Assembly (NCBI RefSeq): GCF_020873895.1
Contig: NZ_JAHWGT010000017.1
Coordinates: 62,001 to 126,000 of the forward strand
Direction of reading: 5' to 3'
DNA length: 64,000 nucleotides
DNA from: Streptomyces sp. DH12
GTDB lineage: Bacteria; Actinomycetota; Actinomycetes; Streptomycetales; Streptomycetaceae
Part shown: positions 54,164 to 62,402 of the stretch, in pieces
Numbering within the stretch: position 1 is the first letter of the stretch
How the letters are laid out: each line of letters opens with the position of its first letter
The notes under the pieces: generated by a model
The model's input: only the letters and a program-made list of their open reading frames with translations
Databases searched by the model: none
Told to the model about the DNA's origin: nothing
Made by a program: the position numbers and the translations under genes

Positions 54164-55507
54164 TTACGCGCGCGGGCGGCCCATCGCGCGGAACGTCCAG
54201 TCCGCGGCGCGCCAGCGGGCGGCGTCCAGGGCGTTGCGGCCGTCCAGGATGATCCGGGCGTTGACCACCTCGCCCAGCTCCGCCGGGTCGACCTCGCGGA
54301 ACTCGCGCCACTCGGTGAGGTGCAGCACCACGTCCGCGCCGCGCACGGCCTCCAGGACGCTGTCGGCGTAGCCGAGGGTCGGGAAGACGCGGCGGGCGTT
54401 GTCCATGCCCTTCGGGTCGTACACGGTGACCTGGCCGCCCTGGAGGTGGATCTGCCCGGCGACGTTGAGGGCGGGCGAGTCGCGCACGTCGTCCGAGTCG
54501 GGCTTGAACGCGGCGCCGAGGACCGCCACCCGCTTGCCGAGGAACGTTCCGTCGCCGAGCGCCTCGCGCGCCATGCCGACCATCTGGCCGCGCCGCCGCA
54601 TGTTGATCGAGTCGATCTCGCGCAGGAAGGTGAGCGCCTGGTCGGCGCCCAGCTCGCCGGCGCGTGCCATGAAGGCCCGGATGTCCTTGGGCAGGCAGCC
54701 GCCGCCGAAGCCGATGCCGGCGCGGAGGAACTTGGCGCCGATCCGCTCGTCGTGGCCGATGGCCTCCGCGAGCTTGGCGACGTCGCCGCCGGCGGCCTCG
54801 CAGACCTCCGCCATCGCGTTGATGAAGGAGATCTTCGTCGCGAGGAAGGAGTTCGCGGCCGTCTTCACCAGCTCGGCCGTGGGGAAGTCGGTCACGACGA
54901 ACGGCGCGCCCTCGCCGACCGGCACCGCGTACACCTCGCGCAGCAGCTTCTCGGCGCGGCCGCTCTCCACGCCGACGACGATCCGGTCCGGGTGCAGGGT
55001 GTCGTTCACGGCGAAGCCCTCGCGCAGGAACTCCGGGTTCCAGGCCAGCTCCACGTCCGCGCCCGCGGGGGCCCGCTCGGCGAGGAGCCGGGAGAGCCGC
55101 TCGGCGCTGCCGACCGGCACGGTCGACTTGCCGACGACGAGGGCGGGCTTCTTCAGGTGCGGGGCGAGCGCGCCGAACGCCGCGTCGACGTAGCTCATGT
55201 CGCAGCCGTACTCGCCGTGCTTCTGCGGAGTGTTCACGCAGACGAAGTGGACGTCGCCGAAGTCGCCGACCTCCTCCCAGGAGGTGGTGAAGCGCAGCCG
55301 CCCGGTGGAGCCCTCCATGCCGACGACGTGCCGCCGCAGCAGGTCCTCCAGCCCCGGCTCGTACATGGGGACCCGTCCCGAGGCCAGCATCTCGATCTTC
55401 TCGGGGACGACGTCGAGCCCGAGGACGTCGAAGCCGAGTTCCGCCATGGCCGCTGCGTGGGTGGCGCCGAGGTAGCCGGTGCCGATCACCGTGATCTTCA
55501 GGGCCAT
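54164..55507 (-). CDS. UDP-glucose 6-dehydrogenase (nucleotide-sugar dehydrogenase)
   Basis: A 447-residue dehydrogenase oxidising UDP-glucose to UDP-glucuronate with two NAD+. NAD loop VIGTGYLGATHA (7-18), the linker helix with AELVKTAANSFLATKISFIN, catalytic C271 in GFGGGCLPKD and a C-terminal LGAAFKPDSDDVRDSP substrate loop are intact. The ATG at 55507 has GGAG eight bases upstream. It probably supplies uronic acid to surface polymers. Monocistronic. Confidence 0.93.
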   Translation of the reverse strand: MALKITVIGTGYLGATHAAAMAELGFDVLGLDVVPEKIEMLASGRVPMYEPGLEDLLRRHVVGMEGSTGRLRFTTSWEEVGDFGDVHFVCVNTPQKHGEYGCDMSYVDAAFGALAPHLKKPALVVGKSTVPVGSAERLSRLLAERAPAGADVELAWNPEFLREGFAVNDTLHPDRIVVGVESGRAEKLLREVYAVPVGEGAPFVVTDFPTAELVKTAANSFLATKISFINAMAEVCEAAGGDVAKLAEAIGHDERIGAKFLRAGIGFGGGCLPKDIRAFMARAGELGADQALTFLREIDSINMRRRGQMVGMAREALGDGTFLGKRVAVLGAAFKPDSDDVRDSPALNVAGQIHLQGGQVTVYDPKGMDNARRVFPTLGYADSVLEAVRGADVVLHLTEWREFREVDPAELGEVVNARIILDGRNALDAARWRAADWTFRAMGRPRA

Positions 55508-55661
55508 GAGTGCTGCTCCAGTGCTGTACGGGCCGGGAATGCGTGCCCGAGCATAGTCGGGCGGCGGCCGGGGCATGGTTCCGGCGGTGCTGCCGCTGTC
55601 GGCAAGCTCACGTGATCCTCACATATGCCGAGCCCGTGGCGGACCACTAAAATTCGGGTTA

Positions 55662-55676
55662 CTTAACGGTAGTTAG
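55662..55676 (+). promoter_or_regulatory. Candidate operator upstream of acyl-CoA dehydrogenase
   Basis: TAAC-GGTA-GTTA (55664-55675) is an inverted repeat inside CTTAACGGTAGTTAG, 28 bases before the start codon, in an A/T-rich patch that should hold the promoter. A TetR-type regulator of fatty-acid catabolism is the usual binder in such positions. Confidence 0.45.
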
Positions 55677-55703
55677 CACGCAGCCCTGGGGAGTGACGCA
55701 GAC

Positions 55704-56861
55704 ATGGCGGGAACGCCTGACTTCGACCTGTACCGCCCGTCCGAGGAGCACGACATGCTCCGGGACACCGTCCGCTCGCTCGCCGAGGCGAAGATCGCGC
55801 CGCACGCCGCCGCCGTCGACGAGGAGGCCCGCTTCCCGCAGGAGGCGCTGGACGCCCTCGTCTCCTCCGACCTCCAGGCCGTGCACGTCCCCGAGACGTA
55901 CGGCGGCGCGGGCGCCGACGCCCTCGCGACCGTGATCGTCATCGAGGAGGTCGCCCGCGTCTGCGCGTCGTCCTCGCTGATCCCGGCCGTGAACAAGCTC
56001 GGCTCCCTCCCGGTGATCCTCTCCGGCTCCGAGGAGCTGAAGAAGAAGTACCTGGGCCCGCTCGCCAAGGGCGACGCGATGTTCTCGTACTGCCTCTCCG
56101 AGCCGGACGCCGGCTCCGACGCCGCCGGCATGAAGACCAAGGCCGTCCGCGACGGCGACTTCTGGGTCCTCAACGGCGTCAAGCGCTGGATCACCAACGC
56201 CGGCGTCTCCGAGTACTACACGGTCATGGCCGTCACCGACCCGACCAAGCGCTCCAAGGGCATCAGCGCCTTCGTCGTGGAGAAGGGCGACGAGGGCGTC
56301 TCCTTCGGCGCCCCGGAGAAGAAGCTCGGCATCAAGGGCTCCCCGACCCGCGAGGTCTACCTCGACAACGTGCGCATCCCCGCCGACCGCATGATCGGTG
56401 AGGAGGGCACCGGCTTCGCCACCGCGATGAAGACCCTGGACCACACCCGCATCACCATCGCGGCCCAGGCCCTCGGCATCGCCCAGGGGGCCCTGGACTA
56501 CGCCAAGGGGTACGTCCAGGAGCGCAAGCAGTTCGGCAAGCCGATCGCCGACTTCCAGGGCGTGCAGTTCATGCTCGCCGACATGGCGATGAAGATCTCC
56601 GCCGCCCGCGCCCTCACCTACCAGGCGGCCGCGGCCTCCGAGCGCGTCGACCCCGACCTGACGTACCTGGGCGCGGCGGCCAAGTGCTTCGCCTCGGACA
56701 TCGCCATGGAGGTCACCACGGACGCCGTCCAGCTCCTCGGCGGCTACGGCTACACCCGCGACTACCCGGTCGAGCGCATGATGCGCGACGCCAAGATCAC
56801 CCAGATCTACGAGGGCACCAACCAGGTCCAGCGCATCGTCATGGCCCGCAACCTGCCGTAA
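55704..56861 (+). CDS. Acyl-CoA dehydrogenase
   Basis: A 385-residue FAD-dependent acyl-CoA dehydrogenase of beta-oxidation. FAD/substrate motifs YCLSEPDAGSDAAGMKTKA and WITNAGVSEYYTVMAV, the QFGKPIADFQGVQF segment and the catalytic glutamate in QIYEGTNQVQRIVMAR (about E370) identify it. Length is typical of short/branched-chain enzymes. Starts at the ATG at 55704. A clear terminator follows. Together with the thiolase at 4397 it indicates fatty-acid degradation capacity in the region, not an operon. Confidence 0.95.
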   Translation: MAGTPDFDLYRPSEEHDMLRDTVRSLAEAKIAPHAAAVDEEARFPQEALDALVSSDLQAVHVPETYGGAGADALATVIVIEEVARVCASSSLIPAVNKLGSLPVILSGSEELKKKYLGPLAKGDAMFSYCLSEPDAGSDAAGMKTKAVRDGDFWVLNGVKRWITNAGVSEYYTVMAVTDPTKRSKGISAFVVEKGDEGVSFGAPEKKLGIKGSPTREVYLDNVRIPADRMIGEEGTGFATAMKTLDHTRITIAAQALGIAQGALDYAKGYVQERKQFGKPIADFQGVQFMLADMAMKISAARALTYQAAAASERVDPDLTYLGAAAKCFASDIAMEVTTDAVQLLGGYGYTRDYPVERMMRDAKITQIYEGTNQVQRIVMARNLP

Positions 56862-56890
56862 CACCGCGGCACACCCCGCGACCGCACAGC

Positions 56891-56919
56891 ACGGCCCCCG
56901 GCGATCCGCCGGGGGCCGT
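56891..56919 (+). terminator. Terminator of acyl-CoA dehydrogenase
   Basis: Perfect 12-bp stem ACGGCCCCCGGC/GCCGGGGGCCGT (56891-56902 and 56908-56919) with loop GATCC, 29 bases after the stop. Confidence 0.88.
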
Positions 56920-56983
56920 CGCGGTTACGCTGCGCTGCCGCACAAACGGCTCAGCCCAGCACAGCACAGCACCAGGAGTCCCC

Positions 56984-57631
56984 ATGAGTGTGGATCGTCA
57001 GATCTCCGCACTGCTCAAGCAGATAGCGACCCAGGACGTCGTGGTCGTCACCGACGAGTTCTCCCGCGCCGGGCGGGCCGCCGCGCTCGCGCACGTCGTC
57101 GAGCACTACGGTTTCGAGTACGACGGGACCCGGCGCGAGGGCCACAACAGCCAGACCCTCGCCGTCCATCTCTACCGCGACCCCGCGCCCGAGGCCCGCG
57201 CCCGCGAGGCGGCCACGATCGCCGCGCACCCGCAGGCCGGCATGGGCGGCGCGGTGCCCGGCCTCCGGCCCGGGACGCTCAAGCCGACCGCCGAGGCGGC
57301 GGAGGCGGTCGCCCTGCTGAAGGACCGCATCGGGTACGACGTCATGACGCAGATGGCCGGGGCGCGGAAGATGGGCTTCGCCTGGTTCTGCGTGGCGGGC
57401 CTGGTGGTGACGCTGCTGATCTGCCAGATGTACGTCGGCGCCGTCGCGGGCGGCGCCGCCCTGGCCGCGTTCCTGGTGGGCGGCGTGAAGATCGGCGAGC
57501 TCCGTCGGCAGCGCATAGCCCAGCGCCTTCAGCAGGCGGGGTTCACCCCGGTACGGGACGAGACGGGGCGGCAGCGCTTCCTGCGCCCGGGGCAGCAGCT
57601 GCCGGGGCACGCGAACCCGTTCGCCGGCTGA
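56984..57631 (+). CDS. Conserved membrane protein of unknown function
   Basis: A 215-residue protein. The cytoplasmic N-terminal about 130 residues have mixed alpha/beta character (DVVVVTDEFSRAG, HVVEHYGFEYDGTRREGHN). Two adjacent hydrophobic segments (about 131-150 and 152-167) follow. The C-terminal basic region (LRRQRIAQRLQQAGFTPVRDETG) resembles a small alpha/beta tail. The ATG at 56984 has AGGAG upstream. The domain is not recognised. Flanked by terminators and probably monocistronic. Confidence 0.78.
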   Translation: MSVDRQISALLKQIATQDVVVVTDEFSRAGRAAALAHVVEHYGFEYDGTRREGHNSQTLAVHLYRDPAPEARAREAATIAAHPQAGMGGAVPGLRPGTLKPTAEAAEAVALLKDRIGYDVMTQMAGARKMGFAWFCVAGLVVTLLICQMYVGAVAGGAALAAFLVGGVKIGELRRQRIAQRLQQAGFTPVRDETGRQRFLRPGQQLPGHANPFAG

Positions 57632-57698
57632 CGGGCGGGGCGGTCAGGGCGGCCCGAGCGGTCAGGGCGGTCGCAGCGTTCGGCGCGGTCGGCGCCGG

Positions 57699-58295
57699 TC
57701 AGGCGTCGGTGTACCGGGGGAGGTCCGTGGTCGGGATCGTCCACTCGCCGATGGTGACGTCCTCGCCGTACTCGAAGTCCTTGCGCGTGGCGTAGCGGGG
57801 GCCCGACGGGGTGGTGTGGATGTCGGACATCACCGCGCCCGAACCGGTGCGGGGGTCGAAGATCACGTAGATGGGGATGCCGAGCAGCGCGTAGTCCCGT
57901 GTCTTGCCGACCCAGTCGTTGTCGGGGTTGGAGCGGGACACGACCTCGATGGCGGCGATGACCGTGCGGGGGTCGAACCCCCCGTCCCCTTCCATGTCCG
58001 TCTCGGCGATCACCATCACGTCGGGATGGCGCATGATGCCCTCGGACAGGTCCTCCACGTCGGGTTCCCCCGTATGGGCAGCCAGTTCGTCGGGCATGAC
58101 CTTTTCGAGGCGCTTGCGAACGCGTAGCACGGTGAGCTCGTGCGGCCTCCCGGGCGACATCATGTCGTGAACGATCCCTTCCTTGGTGATCTCGAACTTG
58201 CCGGGAAGGGCGTCGTCCATCGACGACAGGAACTCCCGCATCGTCCGGTACAGGTGGTGCGTCTCCCGCTGCGCGTCGTCCGGGGCGATGCTCAT
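57699..58295 (-). CDS. Uma2-family PD-(D/E)XK nuclease-fold protein
   Basis: A 198-residue Uma2 (DUF820) protein. The nuclease core is visible: HPDVMVIAE supplies the Asp, AAIEVVSRSN the Glu, and DWVGKTRDYALLGIPIYVIFD the Lys and following strand. These genes are amplified in streptomycetes and cyanobacteria; their substrate is not known. The ATG at 58295 has GAGGAG eight bases upstream, so I prefer it to the 58346 alternative. It stands alone between unrelated genes. Confidence 0.9.
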   Translation of the reverse strand: MSIAPDDAQRETHHLYRTMREFLSSMDDALPGKFEITKEGIVHDMMSPGRPHELTVLRVRKRLEKVMPDELAAHTGEPDVEDLSEGIMRHPDVMVIAETDMEGDGGFDPRTVIAAIEVVSRSNPDNDWVGKTRDYALLGIPIYVIFDPRTGSGAVMSDIHTTPSGPRYATRKDFEYGEDVTIGEWTIPTTDLPRYTDA

Positions 58296-58347
58296 GGCGT
58301 GCGCTCCTCGTCGTCGGTGCCCGGGGGCAAGGATCGTCACGTTCATG

Positions 58348-59211
58348 CTAGGCGGCCTCCGGGAGATCGGATCGGCAGTCGCGGCAGTGGCCCGGCTCCG
58401 GTGCGCGGAAGGCGCGGTCGCAGGCGTCGCAGGTCTGGAACGGGTCTCTCGTGGACGTCGGCGCCGCTGCCGGCAGCGGTGGTGGCAGGAGCGCGGTGAG
58501 CCGGTGGGCGAGGAGGCCGGCGGGCTGTCTCAGCCGGTCGGGCAGGGCGGCCGTGAGTGCGTGGCGTACGGCGTCGGGGTGGGCGTCGCGCTCCAGCCAG
58601 GCCGCCACGGTGGGGGCGAGGCGGCGGACGTCGTCCTCGCCCAGCAGCAGGCGGGGGTCGTCGCGCCGCAGGCCGGCGAGGAGGTCGGCGGCCACGCGGT
58701 GGCGCTCCGGGCCGGCCGCCTGCGGCTGGGGGAGCGGCGGGCGGGGTGGCGCGGACGGGGGCCGTACGGTCACGGGCTCGGGTGCCGGGCGGTCCTCGGG
58801 CCGGGGCGCGGGTTCCGCTGCCGGGGGCGTGCGGGGGGCCGCGGCGGCGCCCGGGGCGTCGTACGCGACCGTGCGGGTGACGAGCCTGCCGCCGGGGAGG
58901 CGGACCCGGGTGCGCTCCAGGTACCGGTGTGCCTCCAGCTCCCGCAGCGCGGCGGCGATCCGGGCCTCGCTCTCCGGGAACCGGTCGGCCAGCGTTTTGA
59001 TGCTGATCCTCGCCCCGTCGGGCAGCGACTGGATGTGCACGGCGAGCCCGATCGCGGTGAGGGACAGCTCGCCGTGCTGGGCGAGGTGGTTGCCGACGAC
59101 CGTGAAGCGGCTGGTGTGGCGTGCCCTGACGTGGCGGACACCGGAACCGGTGACGCGTCCGGGAAGACGGGACGTGGCGCGTGAGGGCGCGTTAATCTGC
59201 TGTGTATCCAT
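58348..59211 (-). CDS. Helix-turn-helix protein with C-terminal zinc-ribbon-like Cys cluster
   Basis: A 287-residue regulator-like protein of a streptomycete type. A winged-helix segment (about 35-115: HGELSLTAIGLAVHIQSLP, ISIKTLADRFPESEARIAAAL, YLERTRVRLPGGRLVTR) comes first, then a Pro/Ala-rich linker (about 120-170) and a second helical region. The C-terminus CDACDRAFRAPEPGHCRDC has two CxxC pairs spaced like a small zinc ribbon. It neighbours the WhiJ-type cluster. Targets unknown. Confidence 0.82.
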   Translation of the reverse strand: MDTQQINAPSRATSRLPGRVTGSGVRHVRARHTSRFTVVGNHLAQHGELSLTAIGLAVHIQSLPDGARISIKTLADRFPESEARIAAALRELEAHRYLERTRVRLPGGRLVTRTVAYDAPGAAAAPRTPPAAEPAPRPEDRPAPEPVTVRPPSAPPRPPLPQPQAAGPERHRVAADLLAGLRRDDPRLLLGEDDVRRLAPTVAAWLERDAHPDAVRHALTAALPDRLRQPAGLLAHRLTALLPPPLPAAAPTSTRDPFQTCDACDRAFRAPEPGHCRDCRSDLPEAA

Positions 59212-59488
59212 CGGGAAGGGGCTCTTCCTTGATGGTCAGGCCCTCGATCGGGATTGCCGTCCCGGCCGGGGGCCGACGTATGTCTGTGGTTGTCGCCGCG
59301 AGCATATGCCTGCCAACCCGCCCGAAATCCAGCCCGATTGGGCAAGGTCACCCGGGAGAGTGAGCGGACGGGGTGGGGTGGGTCGGGTGGTTCTCCCGTT
59401 CCTCACAGACGTTCTTTGATTTTTTACGTCGTGCGTCACCGCGTCGCGGACCACCGGGTCGTGGACGCCCGCGACCCGGTGCGACCGG
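59212..59488. other. A/T-richer intergenic region
   Basis: 277 bases between minus-strand genes. It includes a T-rich stretch TTTGATTTTTTACG near 59415-59428, rare in this genome, that could end transcription from the plus strand or serve as a promoter element. I see no gene. Confidence 0.4.
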
Positions 59489-59929
59489 TCACGGTACGAG
59501 GTCGAGTTCCGCCCAGACGGTCTTCCGGGGCACGGGCCCCGCCGTGACGCCCCACCGGTCGGCGAGCGCCTCGACGATCAGCAGACCGCGCCCGCCCTCG
59601 GAGTCGGGAGCGGGTGGGGTGACGGCGCCGGGGTCGGGTGGAAGCCGGTCCCCGCGCGTATCGGTGACGGCGATCCGCAGGCACGTGCCCCCGCGCTCGA
59701 CGGCGAGGTCCAGGCGGAAGTCCCGGCCCGGGACGCGGCCGTGCGCCCGTGCGTTGGCCGCCAGCTCGGCGACGATCTGCGCGGCCGACTCGGACGGGAG
59801 TCCCCAGGCGGCCAGTTGGGCCGAGGTCAGCAGCCGGGCGAGCCGGGCGCCACGGCGGGTGGGGGAGAGCAGCACGGTGAACTTCCGGGCAGGAGCGGAA
59901 GGTTCGATTCGGGTGATTTCCAGGTTCAC
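59489..59929 (-). CDS. GHKL ATPase-like regulatory protein of WhiJ-type cluster
   Basis: A 146-residue HATPase_c protein of the RsbW-like kind that streptomycetes encode beside XRE/DUF5753 regulators. N-box IVAELAANARAHGRVPG, a modified G1 (TDTRGDRLPP, lacking the usual DxGxG) and G2 SEGGRGLLIVEALADRWGV are visible. The altered G1 raises doubt about kinase activity. The GTG at 59929 is divergent from the WhiJ-type gene with a 133-base shared control region. Role within the cluster is unsettled. Confidence 0.88.
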   Translation of the reverse strand: MNLEITRIEPSAPARKFTVLLSPTRRGARLARLLTSAQLAAWGLPSESAAQIVAELAANARAHGRVPGRDFRLDLAVERGGTCLRIAVTDTRGDRLPPDPGAVTPPAPDSEGGRGLLIVEALADRWGVTAGPVPRKTVWAELDLVP

Positions 59930-60062
59930 GTGACTCAGCGTGGCCGTCCGGGACTTACGCTGACCAGACTGACGCGTGTACGGACAGTGACTGTCCAGGT
60001 GGTCTGCGGCTCTGTCCATCCGGTACGGCGTCGAGGGCGGACACGGCGGAGGCGGGTGTCGT

Positions 60063-60980
60063 ATGACGGACGAACCGGAACAGGACATCGACCTGGAGGA
60101 CGACTCGGGCGCGGTGATCGCGGCGGTCGGCCGGCAGGTCAGGCTGTGGCGCGAGGCCGCGAGGATGCGCGCGGCGGACCTCGGCGCCGCGATCGGGTAC
60201 GGCGAGAACCAGGTGTACAAGGTGGAGGCCGGCAAGCGCATCCCCAAGCCGGAGTTCCTGGACAGGGCGGACGAGGTCCTGGGCGCGGGCGGCAAGCTCG
60301 CGGCGATGAAGAAGGACGTCGCGGAGGCGAGGTACCCGAAGAAGGTCCGGGACCTGGCGAGGTTGGAGGCGGACGCGGTCGAGCTGGGCGCGTATGAAAA
60401 CGGAGTGGTGCACGGGCTGCTTCAGACCGAGGAGTACGCCCGCGCGCTGTACGGGGAGCGGCGACCCGCGTTCTCCGGGGACCAGGTGGAGCGCTTGGTG
60501 GCGGCCCGAATGGCTCGGCAGTCCGTCTTCGAGCGGCAGCCCGCGCCTCTCCTGGTCTTTGTCCAGGAAGAGGCGACGCTCAGGCGCCCGATCGGGGGCA
60601 GAATGGTGTTGCGCCGCCAGCTCGAACGCCTTTTAGAGTTGGGCTCGTTGAGGCATATCGAGATCCAGGTCATGCCCACGGAGACGGAGGAGCACGCGGG
60701 GCTGGGGGGCTCTCATCAAGTGCTTAAGCTGAGCGACGGCACGTCGGTGGGGCACAGCGAAGCGCAGGACCTTCATCGAGAAACTGCTGGGAGAGACATG
60801 AACGCCGAGCTGACCTGGGTCAAGAGCAGCTACAGCACCAATGACGGCCCTCAATGCGTCGAGGTCGCCGCCGCTCCCGACACCGTCCACGTCCGCGACT
60901 CCAAGAACGTCCCCGGCCCGCAGCTCGGCTTCGCGCCCGACGCCTGGGCCGACTTCGTGACCTACGCCTCCGGGTCCTGA
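60063..60980 (+). CDS. WhiJ-type XRE/DUF5753 regulator fused in frame to DUF397
   Basis: A 305-residue chimera. HTH XRE about 22-75, DUF5753 about 90-235, then DUF397 from residue 246. In ordinary loci DUF5753 ends FIEKLLGE and is followed by a separate DUF397 gene. Here the frame passes from GHSEAQD to LHRETAGRD, while the one-base-shifted frame at 60772-60801 still encodes FIEKLLGET and a TGA overlapping the DUF397 ATG. A deletion of about 35 codons with frame change therefore fused both. Codon 191 is TTA (60633-60635), so BldA is required. Lower GC than neighbours suggests recent origin. Confidence 0.85.
   Translation: MTDEPEQDIDLEDDSGAVIAAVGRQVRLWREAARMRAADLGAAIGYGENQVYKVEAGKRIPKPEFLDRADEVLGAGGKLAAMKKDVAEARYPKKVRDLARLEADAVELGAYENGVVHGLLQTEEYARALYGERRPAFSGDQVERLVAARMARQSVFERQPAPLLVFVQEEATLRRPIGGRMVLRRQLERLLELGSLRHIEIQVMPTETEEHAGLGGSHQVLKLSDGTSVGHSEAQDLHRETAGRDMNAELTWVKSSYSTNDGPQCVEVAAAPDTVHVRDSKNVPGPQLGFAPDAWADFVTYASGS
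60798..60980 (+). CDS. DUF397 protein, probable independent start inside the fusion
   Basis: The ATG at 60798 retains its own ribosome site (GGGAGAG) and the classic start of DUF397 proteins (MNAELTWVKSSYS). A 60-residue stand-alone protein could thus be made as well as the fusion. DUF397 proteins are small partners of XRE/DUF5753 regulators. The segment VHVRDSKNVPGPQLGF is the conserved middle, and WADFVTYASG the end. Confidence 0.6.
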   Translation: MNAELTWVKSSYSTNDGPQCVEVAAAPDTVHVRDSKNVPGPQLGFAPDAWADFVTYASGS

Positions 60981-60981
60981 C

Positions 60982-61158
60982 GTGCAGCTGACCTGGGTCA
61001 AGAGCAGCTACAGCGGGGCCGACGGCCCTGAGTGCGTCGAGGTCGCGGCCGCCGACGACACCGTCCACGTCCGCGACTCCAAGAACGCCCCCGGCCCCCG
61101 GCTCGGCTTCACGCCCGGGGCCTGGGTCGACTTCCTGGCCTACGCGTCCCGAAGCTGA
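60982..61158 (+). CDS. Second DUF397 protein (tandem duplicate)
   Basis: A 58-residue DUF397 protein starting at the GTG at 60982, one base after the stop of the previous gene. It matches the preceding DUF397 almost throughout (LTWVKSSYS, ECVEVAA, DTVHVRDSKNAPGPRLGF, DFLAYAS), so it arose by local duplication. It has no ribosome site of its own and probably depends on re-initiation. Typical of WhiJ/AbaA-type clusters with several small partners. Confidence 0.85.
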   Translation: MQLTWVKSSYSGADGPECVEVAAADDTVHVRDSKNAPGPRLGFTPGAWVDFLAYASRS

Positions 61159-61184
61159 CCCACCGGCGGCGGCCAGCCGCTGGG

Positions 61185-62195
61185 TCAGGCCGCCGTGCGG
61201 ACCGCCGGGCGGCGGCTGGCGATGACCTTGCGGGCCAGGGAGCGGGGGCTCGTCAGGAAGCCGTACCCCCACGACATGTGCATCGTCGCCAGCGCCACCG
61301 GGATGCGCACGCGGGCCTTCAGCGGCAGGCCCTTGCCGGCCGGGATCGAGCCTGCGGTGATCGCGGCCAGGTATCCGCCGGGGACGACGAAGCCGAGCGG
61401 CGTCAGCGTCGCGCCGACCACGACGCCCGCGGCGATGGCGCAGACCGCGACCGGCGGGGCCAGGTAGCGGAGGTTGATGGAGCCCTGGTGGTAGCGGGCC
61501 ACGACGTGGCGCCAGCGCCCGTAGTCCTTGTACTGCTTCGCCAGCGCCCGCACGCTCGGCCGGGGCCGGTACCGCACCCGCAGCTCCGGGGAGAACCAGA
61601 TCAGCCCGCCCGCCTCGCGGATGCGGAAGTTCAGCTCCCAGTCCTGCGCGCGGATGAACTCCTCGTTGTACCCGCCCTGCTGCTCCAGCGCCTCGCGCCG
61701 GAACACGCCCAGGTACACCGTCTCGGCCGGGCCCGCCTCGCCGCCGGTGTGGAAGGCGGCGTTGCCCACGCCGATCCGGGACGTCATCGCGGCCGCGACG
61801 GCGTCCTCCCAGGCGTTCTCGCCCTCGGCGTGCATGATGCCGCCGACGTTCTGCGCGCCCGTCTCCTCCAGCAGTCGAACGGCCGTCGCGATGTAGTCCG
61901 GCGACAGCATGCCGTGCCCGTCGACGCGTACGACGACGGGGTGGCGCGACGCCTTGATCGCGGCGTTCAGCGCGGCGGGGGTGCGGCCCGTCGGGTTGGG
62001 GACGGTGTGCACGCGCGGGTCCTCGCGGACCAGCTCGGCGGCGATCTCGTCGGTGCGGTCCGTGGACGGGCCGAGCGCGATCACCACCTCCATCTCACCC
62101 TCGTACTCCTGTTCGAGGATGTGGCGGACCGCGTCGCGCAGGTGCCGCTCCTCGTTGAGGACCGGCATGATCACGGAGACCGGGGGCAGGGACAT
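61185..62195 (-). CDS. Glycosyltransferase family 2
   Basis: A 336-residue GT2 enzyme. SVIMPVLNEERHLRDAV at the start, VRVDGHGMLSPDYI (the DxD-like region, here DGH), and the acceptor-site motif RAQDWELNFRIREAG are visible. Two hydrophobic segments near the C-terminus (about 250-290) anchor it in the membrane. This pattern resembles ExoA/succinoglycan-type transferases. It is convergent with DUF397 and divergent from an LCP gene, so a role in surface polymer synthesis is plausible. Confidence 0.9.
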   Translation of the reverse strand: MSLPPVSVIMPVLNEERHLRDAVRHILEQEYEGEMEVVIALGPSTDRTDEIAAELVREDPRVHTVPNPTGRTPAALNAAIKASRHPVVVRVDGHGMLSPDYIATAVRLLEETGAQNVGGIMHAEGENAWEDAVAAAMTSRIGVGNAAFHTGGEAGPAETVYLGVFRREALEQQGGYNEEFIRAQDWELNFRIREAGGLIWFSPELRVRYRPRPSVRALAKQYKDYGRWRHVVARYHQGSINLRYLAPPVAVCAIAAGVVVGATLTPLGFVVPGGYLAAITAGSIPAGKGLPLKARVRIPVALATMHMSWGYGFLTSPRSLARKVIASRRPAVRTAA

Positions 62196-62402
62196 GGCTC
62201 CTCGGGAGGTACGAAGGTTCGTCCCCGGGCGGACAGCGGCCTCGGGGAGCCGGGGCGAGCCCCGGCGGGACGGCGGTATCGCCCGCCACGTTACCGCGAA
62301 CGGGGGACCCCGGTGCGCGCCGCCCGGGCCGCACGGCAGGTCGCTGATCGTATGGGCCTACTGTGCTCACGGTCCGCCCCAGTGCCCGCGGAGGTGTCCC
62401 CC

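Noticed and set aside
53634-54311. Minus-strand reading frame filling the gap after the dipeptidase
   Set aside because: Composition is Arg/Pro/Ala repeats from CCG/CGG-rich DNA, and it runs through the large inverted repeat and both neighbouring genes.
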